Positions 29,717-37,966 of a DNA stretch of 58,819 nucleotides are shown piece by piece. The position numbers and the translations under genes are program-made. The notes beneath the pieces were generated by a model. The model was not told the origin of the DNA and did no database searches. It was given only the letters and a program-made list of their open reading frames with translations. Numbering within the stretch: position 1 is the first letter of the stretch; the number at the start of each line of letters is the position of its first letter. This DNA is from a virus. The stretch is taken from positions 1 to 58,819 of the IMG/VR virus record IMGVR_UViG_3300031507_000002, one strand, 5' to 3'.

Positions 29717-29898
29717 ACGACAACGCCATCATCGCCGCGCAGACCGAACGGATCGCGAACCTCATGCGCGACAAGGACGCCCTGGTCCGCCGAAACATCG
29801 AACTATCCCTGACGGTGCAGGTGCTTGAACAGGAATTGCTGGCGATCACGGCCGTGCGGCACGGAACGGACGCGGCCAAGCAAGTGAGGGTGCATTGA
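29713..29898 (+). CDS. Small coiled-coil protein
   Basis: A 61-residue protein, MNDNAIIAAQTERIANLMRD, forming a heptad-like helix up to LEQELLAITAV. It overlaps the exonuclease stop and precedes the sigma factor by one base. It might be a small partner of either neighbour; no evidence for a specific role. Confidence 0.5.
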   Translation: MNDNAIIAAQTERIANLMRDKDALVRRNIELSLTVQVLEQELLAITAVRHGTDAAKQVRVH

Positions 29899-29899
29899 T

Positions 29900-30412
29900 A
29901 TGAGCGCCAACGCAGTCATCGCAGCGCGCACCTACGATGCCAAGGTGCATCGTTTCATCGCCCATCGCGTGCATAACCCGGCCGACGTCGACGATCTTGC
30001 GCAGGAGGTCTACCTGCAACTCGTCCGTCAACAGGGAGCCATCGATAACCCAGGCGCATACCTTTTCGGCATTGTCGCGAATGTCGTCTCGGATTTCCGC
30101 AAGGATCGCTATCGCTACTGCGGATTCATCACGACCGACAGCGAACTTGTCGGTGAGGCAGCAGTGCGCTGCGCGAGTGGCGAGGACTTGGAGGCGCGGC
30201 TCCACGTGCAGCAACAGGTGGAAAGAACGCTCGCGCTGTTACCGCCCATGCAAGCGGCTGTGTTGCGGGCACACGAGGGGGATGGACTGTCCTATCTGGA
30301 GACGGCCAAAGAACTCGGACTGAGGCCGCTCACGGTCAAGAAATATCTGATGCTCGCGAAGTCGACGTTGCGGGCGATGCGGATCGAGATGAAAGCGCAG
30401 GGGCTGAAATGA
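29900..30412 (+). CDS. ECF-type RNA polymerase sigma factor
   Basis: A 170-residue protein with both sigma domains of the ECF group (FecI-like). Region 2 is at about 15-75: VHRFIAHRVHNPADVDDLAQ, EVYLQLVRQ, then PGAYLFGIVANVVSDFRKDR. Region 4 is at about 110-165: LALLPPMQAAVLRAHEGDGL, SYLETAKELGLRPLTVKKYL. No anti-sigma gene is adjacent. Encoded in the early-right operon just after the DGR, it could redirect host polymerase to some phage promoters or serve the lysogen. Its target promoters are unknown. Confidence 0.85.
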   Translation: MSANAVIAARTYDAKVHRFIAHRVHNPADVDDLAQEVYLQLVRQQGAIDNPGAYLFGIVANVVSDFRKDRYRYCGFITTDSELVGEAAVRCASGEDLEARLHVQQQVERTLALLPPMQAAVLRAHEGDGLSYLETAKELGLRPLTVKKYLMLAKSTLRAMRIEMKAQGLK

Positions 30413-30504
30413 GCGCCTACGCACGAGGCTACCTCTTCGGCTGCATCACCGGCGGTGGCGTGGTGTTTCTTGTGTTCGTTTTGATCTGGGGAGTGTTGAC
30501 GTGA
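30409..30504 (+). CDS. 31-residue membrane peptide
   Basis: ATG 30409 overlaps the sigma-factor stop; the product MSAYARGYLFGCITGGGVVF plus 11 residues is a single Gly-rich membrane helix. Its stop overlaps the next GTG. Location behind an ECF sigma gene recalls membrane anti-sigma partners, but this peptide is far too short for one. Confidence 0.45.
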   Translation: MSAYARGYLFGCITGGGVVFLVFVLIWGVLT

Positions 30505-30851
30505 AGACCGAAGAAGAAAACAACGAATTGATCTGCGAGAAGTTGCTCGGGTGGCATCGATTCACCAGCGAGGGAGAAACAATTGGCTGGGGCCGTCTTT
30601 CGCAGGACACGCTGGCCACTAGCGTTAGCGCTCCAGCCTTTACGACTTGGGCCACCGCCGGGCTGATCTTGGACGCGCTTCGCGCCAAAGGGATGACGGT
30701 GCATATTTTCAGTGAGCGGTACAAATTTCACGTTGAAATGTTCGATAGCGATTCTGAATCGGCAAAGATGAACTTTTTCGAAGCTGATGCCGACAAGGCC
30801 CCGCTCGCCATTCGCGCCGCAGCTCTCGAATACATCAGGTCGCTGAAATGA
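30501..30851 (+). CDS. Unknown early protein
   Basis: A 116-residue protein with a GTG start, containing CEKLLGWHRFTSEGETIGWG, FTTWATAGLILDALRAKGM and a beta-rich FHVEMFDSD. The ..LGWH... start is common in short phage proteins of unknown function. It overlaps both neighbours by four bases. Confidence 0.5.
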   Translation: MKTEEENNELICEKLLGWHRFTSEGETIGWGRLSQDTLATSVSAPAFTTWATAGLILDALRAKGMTVHIFSERYKFHVEMFDSDSESAKMNFFEADADKAPLAIRAAALEYIRSLK

Positions 30852-31252
30852 AAACGCCTCCGATACTGATGAGCGCGCCGATGGTGAGGTCGCTACTTGC
30901 TGGAGCAAAGACGCAAACGCGGCGGATCATCAAGCCGCAGCCACAGAAGTTGAACGCCGCTGAGTTCCAGTGGAAGAACGGGCTGTGCGCGATGAATTGG
31001 CTTGAGAAACAGTCACCCTTTGGGCTTCGTGGCGAGCGCGTGTGGGTGCGCGAGGCATGGCGCGCGCCGAAATCGCTCGACGATCTCAGCGGCACGAAAA
31101 TTGGTGAGAAGGCAATCGACGCCGGCTACCGCAAGCCGTGGAGTCCGATTCAGTTCGAAGCAGACCAGTCGCAGGTGAACGATTGGGTTGGCTTCGGGGT
31201 TCATCCGAATACCGCCGTGCCTGGCCGCTATCGGCCCGCATCGCCAAGATGA
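30848..31252 (+). pseudogene. Truncated ASCH-like phage protein (C-terminus lost)
   Basis: 134 residues beginning MKTPPILMSAPMVRSLLAGA and KTQTRRIIKPQPQ, the hallmark of a widespread phage protein family related to ASCH domains. Family members normally continue after GERVWVREAWRAP and GRYRP with a WASR-containing beta core. Here the sequence ends PGRYRPASPR at the join with the helicase-like gene, and the expected C-terminal part is missing. An internal deletion that fused it to the next gene is the simplest reading. It may retain partial function, but I treat it as a broken gene. Confidence 0.6.
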
Positions 31253-32928
31253 TGAAACTGCGTACCGAGGATCCAGGCGCACACCGCGTCATCTGGCATG
31301 ACCTTGAATCCGAGCGCGCCGCGATCGAGGCAGCCGTCCCGGGCATCTCCACGGTCTACGGCACCCAGGAACTGGAGGACCGCGAGCAGCGCGTTGCCGA
31401 CTTCAGCATGGGGGTGACACCCGAACTCGCAGCCAAGCCCGTGATGTTGGGCAGCGGCTGCAATCTGCAGCGGCACTGCCATTGGGCGATCTACCTCGGC
31501 ATCGGGTTCAAGTTCAACGACTGGATTCAGAGCCTCCACCGCCTGCAGCGATTCCTGCAGCTCTCCCAGGTCCGCATCGACCTGATCTACACCGAGGCCG
31601 AGCGTGAAGTGCGCCGCAGCCTCGAACGCAAGTGGAAACAACACAATGAGATGGTCGAAAAGATGACCGCAATCATTCGCGAACATGGGCTGGCTCACGC
31701 AGCAATGGCCCAAGTATTGACGCGCGCGATCGGCGTCGAGCGCATGGAAGTCAAGGGCGACAACTACCGGCTTGTGAACAACGACTGCGTGCTGGAGACG
31801 CAGCGGATGGACGAGAGCAGCGTCGACCTGGTGCTCACCTCCATTCCCTTCAGTTCGCAGTACGAGTACTCACCGAACTATGCCGATTTCGGGCACAGCG
31901 ACAACAACGCGCACTTCTTCGAGCAGATGGATTTCCTGACGCCGAACCTGCTGCGAGTGTTGAAGCCCGGCCGCGTTGCTGCCATCCACGTCAAGGATCG
32001 AATCGTGCCCAGCGGGATGACCGGCCTGGGGATGCAGACCGTCTACCCGTTCCACGCGAAGTGCATCGAGCACTACGTCAAGCACGGCTTCGCGTACATG
32101 GGCATGAAGACGATCGTCACCGACGTCGTGCGGGAGAACAACCAGACCTATCGCCTGGGATGGTCGGAGCAATGCAAGGACGGCTCCAAGATGGGAGTCG
32201 GCATGCCCGAGTACTTGTTGCTCTTCCGAAAGCCGCCGACCGACACCGCCAACAGTTACGCCGATCAGCCAGTCCTGAAAGGCAAGCCACTGTGCGTCGA
32301 CGCCAACGGCAACGCGGTCCCCTTCGATCGGAAGCTGCCCATCATTCCGAATACCGGCTACTCACGATCGCGCTGGCAGATCGACGCGCACGGCTTCACC
32401 AGGTCATCGGGCAATCGACCGATCACGGCAAAGGACTTCGACGGCGTCCCGCACAGTACGATCTTCAAGCTGTTCCGCGACTTCGAACTCACGAACGTGT
32501 ACGACTTCGAGCATCACGTCGCGCTCGGTGAATCCCTCGAAGCGCGCGGCGCCCTCCCCGTCACCTTCATGCTGCTGCAGCCGCCGTCATGGCATCCGGA
32601 TGTGTGGAGCGACATCACGCGCATGCTCACGATGAATGGCGCGCAGTCGGCGAAGGGCAAGGAGAAGCACCTTTGTCCGATGCAGTTCGATATCGCGGAT
32701 CGCGTGATCGAACAGTTCTCAATGCCGGGCGATCTGGTGTACGACCCGTTCGCAGGCCTCGGCACCGTCCCGTATCGCGCCGTGCTGAAGGGCCGGCGAG
32801 GCCTGGGATGCGAACTGAGCGTGCCGTACTGGCTCGACAGCGCGGCCTACTGCGCCGCGGCCGAGCGGAAGATGGCGATGCCTGATCTGCTGGCATTCGA
32901 TGAGCGCAATGATGGCGAGGCCGCCTGA
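31249..32928 (+). CDS. Helicase C-terminal remnant fused to a DNA methyltransferase
   Basis: From ATG 31249, 559 residues. Residues 1-130 carry SNF2/SF2 helicase motifs V-VI only: VMLGSGCNLQRHCHWAIYLG, then WIQSLHRLQRFLQ. The Walker A half is absent. The rest is a type II DNA methylase: LTSIPFSSQYEYSPNY near 200-215 (SPPY-like motif IV) and YDPFAGLGTVPYRAVL near 515-530 (motif I). It would modify phage DNA against host restriction, possibly as an adenine or N4-cytosine methylase. The loss of motifs I-IV fits a deletion junction shared with the preceding truncated gene. Confidence 0.7.
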   Translation: MMKLRTEDPGAHRVIWHDLESERAAIEAAVPGISTVYGTQELEDREQRVADFSMGVTPELAAKPVMLGSGCNLQRHCHWAIYLGIGFKFNDWIQSLHRLQRFLQLSQVRIDLIYTEAEREVRRSLERKWKQHNEMVEKMTAIIREHGLAHAAMAQVLTRAIGVERMEVKGDNYRLVNNDCVLETQRMDESSVDLVLTSIPFSSQYEYSPNYADFGHSDNNAHFFEQMDFLTPNLLRVLKPGRVAAIHVKDRIVPSGMTGLGMQTVYPFHAKCIEHYVKHGFAYMGMKTIVTDVVRENNQTYRLGWSEQCKDGSKMGVGMPEYLLLFRKPPTDTANSYADQPVLKGKPLCVDANGNAVPFDRKLPIIPNTGYSRSRWQIDAHGFTRSSGNRPITAKDFDGVPHSTIFKLFRDFELTNVYDFEHHVALGESLEARGALPVTFMLLQPPSWHPDVWSDITRMLTMNGAQSAKGKEKHLCPMQFDIADRVIEQFSMPGDLVYDPFAGLGTVPYRAVLKGRRGLGCELSVPYWLDSAAYCAAAERKMAMPDLLAFDERNDGEAA

Positions 32929-33287
32929 TGCCCATCTCCAAAGAAAACCAGAAGCGTTACCCAGCAAACTGGCGCGAGATCGTCGAGGAAATCCGCGAGC
33001 GCTCCGGCAACTGCTGCGAAGGCTCGCCAGCCTTTCCTGACTGCCGCGCGGCGAACGGTAAGCCGCACCCGGTGACCGGCTCGATCGTCGTGCTCACGAC
33101 TGGCCACCTTGACCATGTGCCGGAAAACGTGGACCGAGCGAACCTGCGTCATTGGTGTCAGCGCTGCCACCTTGTCTACGACCAGCCGCACCACGCGCAG
33201 ACCGCCTACGCGACGCGGCGCGAGGGGAAGGCGGTGGCGGATTTGTTTGGCGAACTGTTTCAGCAACGAGAAAGAGAAAGAGAATGA
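32928..33287 (+). CDS. HNH-type nuclease-like protein
   Basis: A 119-residue protein with an HNH-like zinc site: RERSGNCCEGSPAFPDCRAA, then GHLDHVPENVDRANLRHWCQRCHL and YDQPHHAQT. The H-D-H / N / C-x-x-C-H order matches HNH nucleases. It starts right at the methylase stop; pairing a methylase with an HNH nuclease suggests DNA modification or restriction chemistry, though no full restriction system is proven. Confidence 0.65.
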   Translation: MPISKENQKRYPANWREIVEEIRERSGNCCEGSPAFPDCRAANGKPHPVTGSIVVLTTGHLDHVPENVDRANLRHWCQRCHLVYDQPHHAQTAYATRREGKAVADLFGELFQQRERERE

Positions 33288-33550
33288 GCGAGCCAAACGC
33301 GGAAGCCGTCAACCATCCGGACCACAATGCCGAGCCCAACTCGTTCGCCTTCGCCGAGGTCGCGCTATCAATGCTGCTTGCGGAACTCGACCGCGTATGG
33401 GCGATTCTTGGCGAGGAAATATCCGCATCTCACTGCGTAAATCCAGTTGCGGAGAAGGTGCGCTTTGCGATGAAAGGTATTGGCCTGACTGAGCGCGTGC
33501 TTGCCGCAGAATGCACTGCCGAGCCGATTGCACAACGAGGACAAGAATGA
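33284..33550 (+). CDS. Unknown acidic protein
   Basis: An 88-residue acidic protein: MSEPNAEAVNHPDHNAEPNS, then helices FAEVALSMLLAELDRVWAIL and VRFAMKGIGLTERVLAA. Soluble. Start and stop overlap neighbours. Function unknown. Confidence 0.45.
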   Translation: MSEPNAEAVNHPDHNAEPNSFAFAEVALSMLLAELDRVWAILGEEISASHCVNPVAEKVRFAMKGIGLTERVLAAECTAEPIAQRGQE

Positions 33551-33795
33551 AAATCAGCCAGCGTGAAGCCCGCCGCCTACAGAAGCAGGTCGCGGCACTT
33601 GAGCAACGCGAGGAGCAGCGTTTCGACCGTTGGTCGGCTAGCTATCCGGGTGGCACAAACTTTCACACATTCGCTGTCGACAAAGAGTCCGCTGCGGCGA
33701 TACGAGTCGCGCGACTGCTTGGGCACGCCGTCGTTGTCACCATCGACACGAACGATAAACTTATGTTCTTTGCATTGCCGGCGCCAACACCATGA
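33547..33795 (+). CDS. Small coiled-coil/alpha-beta protein, unknown
   Basis: 82 residues: a basic coiled coil (QREARRLQKQVAALEQREEQ) followed by an alpha/beta part (FHTFAVDKESAAAIRVARLL, VVVTIDTNDKLMFFAL). It is common in appearance among small phage genes; no function is assigned. Confidence 0.45.
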   Translation: MKISQREARRLQKQVAALEQREEQRFDRWSASYPGGTNFHTFAVDKESAAAIRVARLLGHAVVVTIDTNDKLMFFALPAPTP

Positions 33796-34241
33796 GCAAG
33801 CCCACAAGCATCCCGTACGAGCGCGCCGTTGCTGGGCAGGCGGCTATCGCAGAAATGCAGAAGACGCTTGCGGCCTTCGGTTGTTCATCGTTTGGCACGA
33901 TGACTGACAACGACCGCGGCTGCATGATCGTGATGTTCAAATGGCGTGAGCAGCAGGTCCAGCTTGAGGCCAGTTGGACCGGCTACGTCCAGTTGCTGGT
34001 GAAGGCGGGATGGCGCGACCGCGAAAAGGCATTGAAGCAAGCCAAGACTGCCGTCTGCTCCGTACTGCGCGATTGGGTGAAGGGACAGACCACGGCCGTG
34101 GAGTGCGGCGTCATCACCTTCCACGAAGCGTTCATGCCGCATATGGTCTTGCCGAACGGCCAGCGTGTCATTGACGCCGCTCGGTCAGCGAAGATTCTTC
34201 CGCAACCATCCGCGCAGAAGGTAGTCGAGTTGAAGCCATGA
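33792..34241 (+). CDS. Conserved-type phage protein, unknown
   Basis: A 149-residue protein: IPYERAVAGQAAIAEMQKTL, CMIVMFKWREQQVQLEAS, WTGYVQLLVKAG and a helical KALKQAKTAVCSVLRDWVKG, ending FMPHMVLPNGQRV. This organisation is recognisable from many phage early regions, where its role is not known. It overlaps neighbours by four bases. Confidence 0.55.
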   Translation: MSKPTSIPYERAVAGQAAIAEMQKTLAAFGCSSFGTMTDNDRGCMIVMFKWREQQVQLEASWTGYVQLLVKAGWRDREKALKQAKTAVCSVLRDWVKGQTTAVECGVITFHEAFMPHMVLPNGQRVIDAARSAKILPQPSAQKVVELKP

Positions 34242-34540
34242 CCACAACTGACAAACTGAAACTCCTGCTAGCGACCTGCAAGGCCGGCGTGAGCATCGAG
34301 GTCAACAACCATCGCAATGTCTACGATACCGCCAAACAGGCACTTGCCGATGCGGCCGAGCACGATTGCCCACCCGAGATCGAGGACGAAGTTCGCCAGC
34401 GGATGATCGACACGAACACCATTGTGACGATTCACTTCTATCCCACAACGCCGATCGGTTTCTACGAGGTGCGGCACTACGACATCGATGCGGCGCTGGA
34501 TGAAGCGCTGGAGTGTTTGCGAAGTGAGGGATTGCTTTGA
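34238..34540 (+). CDS. Unknown acidic early protein
   Basis: 100 residues: MTTTDKLKLLLATCKAGVSI, then EVNNHRNVYDTAKQALADAA and beta strands TIVTIHFYPTTPIGFYEVRH, with an acidic helix at the end. Soluble. Not recognised. Confidence 0.5.
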   Translation: MTTTDKLKLLLATCKAGVSIEVNNHRNVYDTAKQALADAAEHDCPPEIEDEVRQRMIDTNTIVTIHFYPTTPIGFYEVRHYDIDAALDEALECLRSEGLL

Positions 34541-34761
34541 TGAACTCCCCCACCCTCGTCTGCGCCGGTTGCGCCTCCCCGACATCGATGCATAAACCCG
34601 TGTGCGACGAATGCATGGAATTGTTCGCCGAAGTGGGCCATCCGGTGTGCATGCTGTGCGAGGGCGGACTGCTCGTCGACGCACACGGGATGCACGTCAC
34701 GAAGAGCGGTGGACATGCGGGCCGGTGTGTGGCGGTGAAGGGGGAATCGACTCATGAGTGA
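34540..34761 (+). CDS. Small zinc-knuckle protein
   Basis: 73 residues from ATG 34540 with seven cysteines, CAGCASP, CDECMELF, CMLC and a final C. Histidines in HKP and GGHAGR may add ligands. It is probably a two-zinc ribbon. Position in a run of early accessory genes suggests a nucleic-acid or protein-binding role; nothing more can be said. Confidence 0.5.
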   Translation: MNSPTLVCAGCASPTSMHKPVCDECMELFAEVGHPVCMLCEGGLLVDAHGMHVTKSGGHAGRCVAVKGESTHE

Positions 34762-34993
34762 CACGTTCTATTTTTTCTTTATCTGGGCCGTCGGCCTAGG
34801 GAGCGGCGTAGCTCTGACACTTGCATGGGAAGCGCGGCGCATCACGAATGAGGCAACTCGGCGTTTGGAGAACACAAAAGGAAGTAGCCGCTGCCCGCTC
34901 GGCGCGACGACTCATAGCTTGATGTTACAGAAGCGTGGCAAATGTCCTGGCTGTGAAGCGTCGGTGCGTGTCGGCGCGGGAGAATCCCGGTGA
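34754..34993 (+). CDS. Single-pass membrane protein with a cysteine pair
   Basis: 79 residues: an N-terminal membrane helix (TFYFFFIWAVGLGSGVALTL), a charged stem and a C-terminal CPGCEASVRV knuckle paired with an earlier cysteine (SRCPLG). The C-terminal part would lie on one side of the inner membrane. Function unknown. Confidence 0.5.
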   Translation: MSDTFYFFFIWAVGLGSGVALTLAWEARRITNEATRRLENTKGSSRCPLGATTHSLMLQKRGKCPGCEASVRVGAGESR

Positions 34994-35811
34994 ACTTGCG
35001 AAGGCAGGCTATTGAGTATTTCTCGACTACGCGTCCGAGTCCGCGCTTTGATGCGGTCTTTGCCCATTCGATCAAAGTCGTTGGCACAGGAGTGTCCTTT
35101 CTGTTGCCATATGGCGGATACCTGTTTGAAGCCGACAAGGAGGCGTCTATTTCTTTGGCAGATACGCATCTTCCATTTCAAAGCTGCGTGCTTGAATGGA
35201 CGAAAAGCGAGGGAGACTTCGGGGAGGTCGATGTTGTTTGCATGATCCGGGAATTTGAAGAGCACTTCGAGGTGTCATCGACAGCGCGTTTTAGCGGCAC
35301 TTGGGTACCAGTCGTTCTCATTCTCAAGGTTCCGCGCTCATCTACCATCGATACGTACTGGGGCGATGGCGAATTCAAGAACAGAGTTTGCTTAGAGCCA
35401 ATAGTACTGTCCCCTTTTGCTCCAGCGGATATGCTGGACGGGAAGAATTATCTCCACGAATTAAAGGTTGCAGCGCAGTTCTTGCTGGCAGCTAGTTGCG
35501 GAAACGTAAAGCCAGTGAAGCTTGCAGAGCCGAGTGAACAGCAGCGGAAAGCTGCAGAACGCCGCGGCAATCCGCCATTCGACACGTATTGGACTTTGGA
35601 TTGCAGCCTGGATGGTCCGGCTGATGCGAAAAAGATTACCAATGGCGGACACCACGGCAGCCCCCGCTTGCATGTAAGACGCGGCCACGTTCGGAGGTTG
35701 CCAACTGGCAAGATGACATGGGTCAGACAATCATTGGTGGGCAATCCTGAGCGTGGCATTGCCGACAAGGAATACAGACTACCTCCGACCGTGTCCGAGC
35801 CGCCTCAATGA
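34990..35811 (+). CDS. Phage protein with a C-terminal basic RRGHVRRL motif
   Basis: A GTG start gives 273 residues. The N-terminal two thirds are mixed alpha/beta (SFLLPYGGYLFEADKEASIS, VPVVLILKVPRSS). The C-terminus has SPRLHVRRGHVRRLPTGK, then MTWVRQSLVGNPERG. The PR-H-RRGH-RRL motif is shared by a widespread phage protein group of unknown function, often near early DNA-metabolism genes. Lower G+C in its first 400 bases than in its neighbours hints at recent transfer. Confidence 0.55.
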   Translation: MNLRRQAIEYFSTTRPSPRFDAVFAHSIKVVGTGVSFLLPYGGYLFEADKEASISLADTHLPFQSCVLEWTKSEGDFGEVDVVCMIREFEEHFEVSSTARFSGTWVPVVLILKVPRSSTIDTYWGDGEFKNRVCLEPIVLSPFAPADMLDGKNYLHELKVAAQFLLAASCGNVKPVKLAEPSEQQRKAAERRGNPPFDTYWTLDCSLDGPADAKKITNGGHHGSPRLHVRRGHVRRLPTGKMTWVRQSLVGNPERGIADKEYRLPPTVSEPPQ

Positions 35812-36077
35812 CCCAGCCCTCACCCGCACGTAAGCGTCTCATCGAGTCGACAGCCAACATGCTGGTCGACAAGTACACCGTGCGCATCTGGCGCGAAGAG
35901 CCCGAACTGCGCAACGAGTACGACAACGACGACGTGTGGCAGATCGTTCGGCAGTGCTGGTCGACGTTGAAGCGTGGAGAGTTGGCGGAGTTGATTGCGG
36001 AGATGCCGAGGATCAGGCGGGTTGAGGTGCAGGATCGGGCGTCGCGGGAGGGTGTCGTGCTCGAGGTGGCGCCGTGA
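35808..36077 (+). CDS. Small acidic protein, unknown
   Basis: 89 residues: SPARKRLIESTANMLVDKYT and ELRNEYDNDDVWQIVRQCWS followed by a helix LKRGELAELIAEM. Soluble, charged. Overlaps flanking genes by four bases. Function unknown. Confidence 0.5.
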   Translation: MTQPSPARKRLIESTANMLVDKYTVRIWREEPELRNEYDNDDVWQIVRQCWSTLKRGELAELIAEMPRIRRVEVQDRASREGVVLEVAP

Positions 36078-36517
36078 GCTGGTGGCGATGGGGCCGGCGC
36101 TCGTCGCTACCGGTCGGCAGCAATCCACCGCCACCGGTGGGCGCGAAGCCATCGCCGCCGCCGGGCCCGCCGGAAATCTGCCGGCACGGCACCACTTACG
36201 AGGCTTGCCGGAAGGGCTGCCCGCCGTGGCGTTGCCCGACTGGACCGGATCACAGCAGCGACGCAGATCGGCAGGAGGGCGGCGAACCGGCAGGTGATCC
36301 AGGCCCGGCAACCACGCCCCTGCGCGCCATCCTCAGCCGCGTCAGCATCCTGAAGCGCGGCGAGGTGTCGCTCGTGCTGCGCATTGGGATCGAGCAGCAG
36401 CAACTGGCGCGGACGTTGACGCCGGGCACGGTGCTGGTGATCTCGCATGCCCACCAGCCTGAGTCGATTCCAGCCTCCCCCGCATTCCAGTGTCTTTCCC
36501 CGAGCACGCCATCATGA
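36074..36517 (+). CDS. Proline-rich protein before excisionase, unknown
   Basis: A GTG start gives 147 residues. The first 50 residues are basic and Pro-rich (VGSNPPPPVGAKPSPPPGPP), then a four-cysteine stretch CRHGTTYEACRKGCPPWRC suggests a small zinc site. The second half has strands VSLVLRIGIEQQQ. It overlaps excisionase by four bases. Moderately confident as a gene because of the overlaps; no role known. Confidence 0.45.
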   Translation: MSWWRWGRRSSLPVGSNPPPPVGAKPSPPPGPPEICRHGTTYEACRKGCPPWRCPTGPDHSSDADRQEGGEPAGDPGPATTPLRAILSRVSILKRGEVSLVLRIGIEQQQLARTLTPGTVLVISHAHQPESIPASPAFQCLSPSTPS

Positions 36518-36741
36518 GCAATCGACAGAAGCAAATCACCCTGAAGGCATGGGCCGAGGCGAACTTCGATCCGCCGCCATCCAACCGAACCCTCTGGCGC
36601 TGGGCGCGCGACTGCTGCATATATCCAGAACCGGAGAAGGTCGGACGGGATTGGCGCGTAGACCCCAACGCCCGCTATGTTGGCCGGAACACTGCTCCTA
36701 AACGATTGGCTGAGGTAATCCGTGGCACCAAGGCGGCGTAA
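36514..36741 (+). CDS. Excisionase-like protein (Xis)
   Basis: 75 residues resembling lambda-type Xis: ITLKAWAEANFDPPPSNRTL as the winged-helix start, WRWARDCCIYPEPEKVGRDW as wing and WRVDPNAR at the end. Xis binds attP arms and steers integrase to excision. It directly precedes and overlaps integrase by 20 bases, the usual xis-int order on one transcript. Small size and position make the assignment strong. Confidence 0.8.
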   Translation: MSNRQKQITLKAWAEANFDPPPSNRTLWRWARDCCIYPEPEKVGRDWRVDPNARYVGRNTAPKRLAEVIRGTKAA

Positions 36742-37813
36742 GCCGATCAATCAGCCCCTGCCCGACTACACTCGGAACCGCGCCGGCTACTACTCCTGGA
36801 CCCATCCAAAGACCGGCCGGGAATACGGCCTCGGCCGCGATCGTCAGCAGGCCATCAAGGAAGCCAAGCAGGCCAACGCCTCCCTGGCCGGCCGCAGTAC
36901 GTTGCTGGACCGCATCGTCGGCACCGACGACCACACGTGGGATCGATGGCTGGATGAGTACGAGAAGATCCTCGCCGCCCGGCCGCTGGCGCAAAACACC
37001 CGACGCACCTACCGCAGCATCCTGAAGCGTTGTCGCGCGCTCGTCCCGCCGGACACTCTCGTTGATGACGTGCAGACCCTGCACATCTCCACGGCCTTGA
37101 AGGCGCTCAAGGAAATCGACATGCAACGCACCGCGCAAGCGCTGCGCTCATTTCTGAGCGACTGCTTCCGGTGCGCGATCGCCGAGGGCTGGCGGACCGA
37201 CAGGATCAACCCGGTCGAGGTGACTGACGGCGTCACCGTCGAGGTGAACCGGGCGCGGCTCACCCTGGAGGTCTTCGCACAGGTCTACGCCGCCGAGAAG
37301 ACGCCATGGGCGAAGAACGCCTACGCCCTGGCGCTGGTGGGCGCGCAGCGTCGTGAAGACATCTGCGAGGCCCAGTTCAAGCGCGACATCCGCGAGGGCG
37401 CCTGGTGGGTTGACCAAGGCAAGACCGGCAGTCGCCTGATTATCCCGCTGTCGCTGCGCCTGGAGGCGTTCGGGATGAGCTTGGGCGAAGTGGTGAGCCA
37501 GTGCCGCACCACCGGTGTCGTCAGCCCCTACCTCATTCACCAGACGAAGCCGTGGGGCAACAGTCCAGTCGGGGCGCAGATATGGATCGACACCCTCACC
37601 CGCCACTTCAGCCGCGGTGTGGCTGGTTTGGACATGGACTGGCAGGGCCGCGACCCGCCGACGTTCCACGAGATCCGGTCTTTGTCGGAGCGTTTGTATG
37701 CAGCCCAAGGCGGCGTGAACACACAGGAGCTGCTCGGACATAAGGATGCCAAGTCGACGGCCACTTATCACGATCCAAGAGGCGAATGGATTCGCGTTAG
37801 CGTTCGAAAATAG
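36722..37813 (+). CDS. int: Tyrosine-recombinase integrase
   Basis: A 363-residue integrase starting at GTG 36722. The N-terminal arm-binding domain is followed by a core-binding SAM-like helix set (NTRRTYRSILKRCRALV). The catalytic residues are Arg 210/211 in VGAQRREDICEAQ, His 316 and Arg 319 in HEIRSLSERLY, His 340 in ELLGHKDAKSTATYH, and nucleophile Tyr 349. This is the DUF3596/P2-lambda type of phage integrase. Together with Xis and repressor it shows a temperate life style. The expected attP is just downstream. Confidence 0.92.
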   Translation: MAPRRRKPINQPLPDYTRNRAGYYSWTHPKTGREYGLGRDRQQAIKEAKQANASLAGRSTLLDRIVGTDDHTWDRWLDEYEKILAARPLAQNTRRTYRSILKRCRALVPPDTLVDDVQTLHISTALKALKEIDMQRTAQALRSFLSDCFRCAIAEGWRTDRINPVEVTDGVTVEVNRARLTLEVFAQVYAAEKTPWAKNAYALALVGAQRREDICEAQFKRDIREGAWWVDQGKTGSRLIIPLSLRLEAFGMSLGEVVSQCRTTGVVSPYLIHQTKPWGNSPVGAQIWIDTLTRHFSRGVAGLDMDWQGRDPPTFHEIRSLSERLYAAQGGVNTQELLGHKDAKSTATYHDPRGEWIRVSVRK

Positions 37814-37966
37814 GTACTGTATTTCGGAGAGGAATCGGAGAGATTCCGGAGAAGCCCTGCATTTCACGGGGAAATAGCATACTGACGTTTGTTTCCCATG
37901 CAAACGAACAAGATGCGCATATTTCTTCGAGAAATCAGGAGGTTAATTACTTTCTGAGGCTCAAGA
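37814..37966. other. Intergenic region after integrase, candidate attP
   Basis: About 150 bases, more A/T-rich than most of the genome. It has direct repeats of CGGAGA (three copies between about 37830 and 37855), an inverted repeat CGTTTG/CAAACG with a nine-base loop near 37886-37906, and another, ATTTCT-TCG-AGAAAT, at 37921-37935. Both may be recombinase arm or core sites or terminators. The host half-site is not available, so the core cannot be fixed. Confidence 0.45.
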
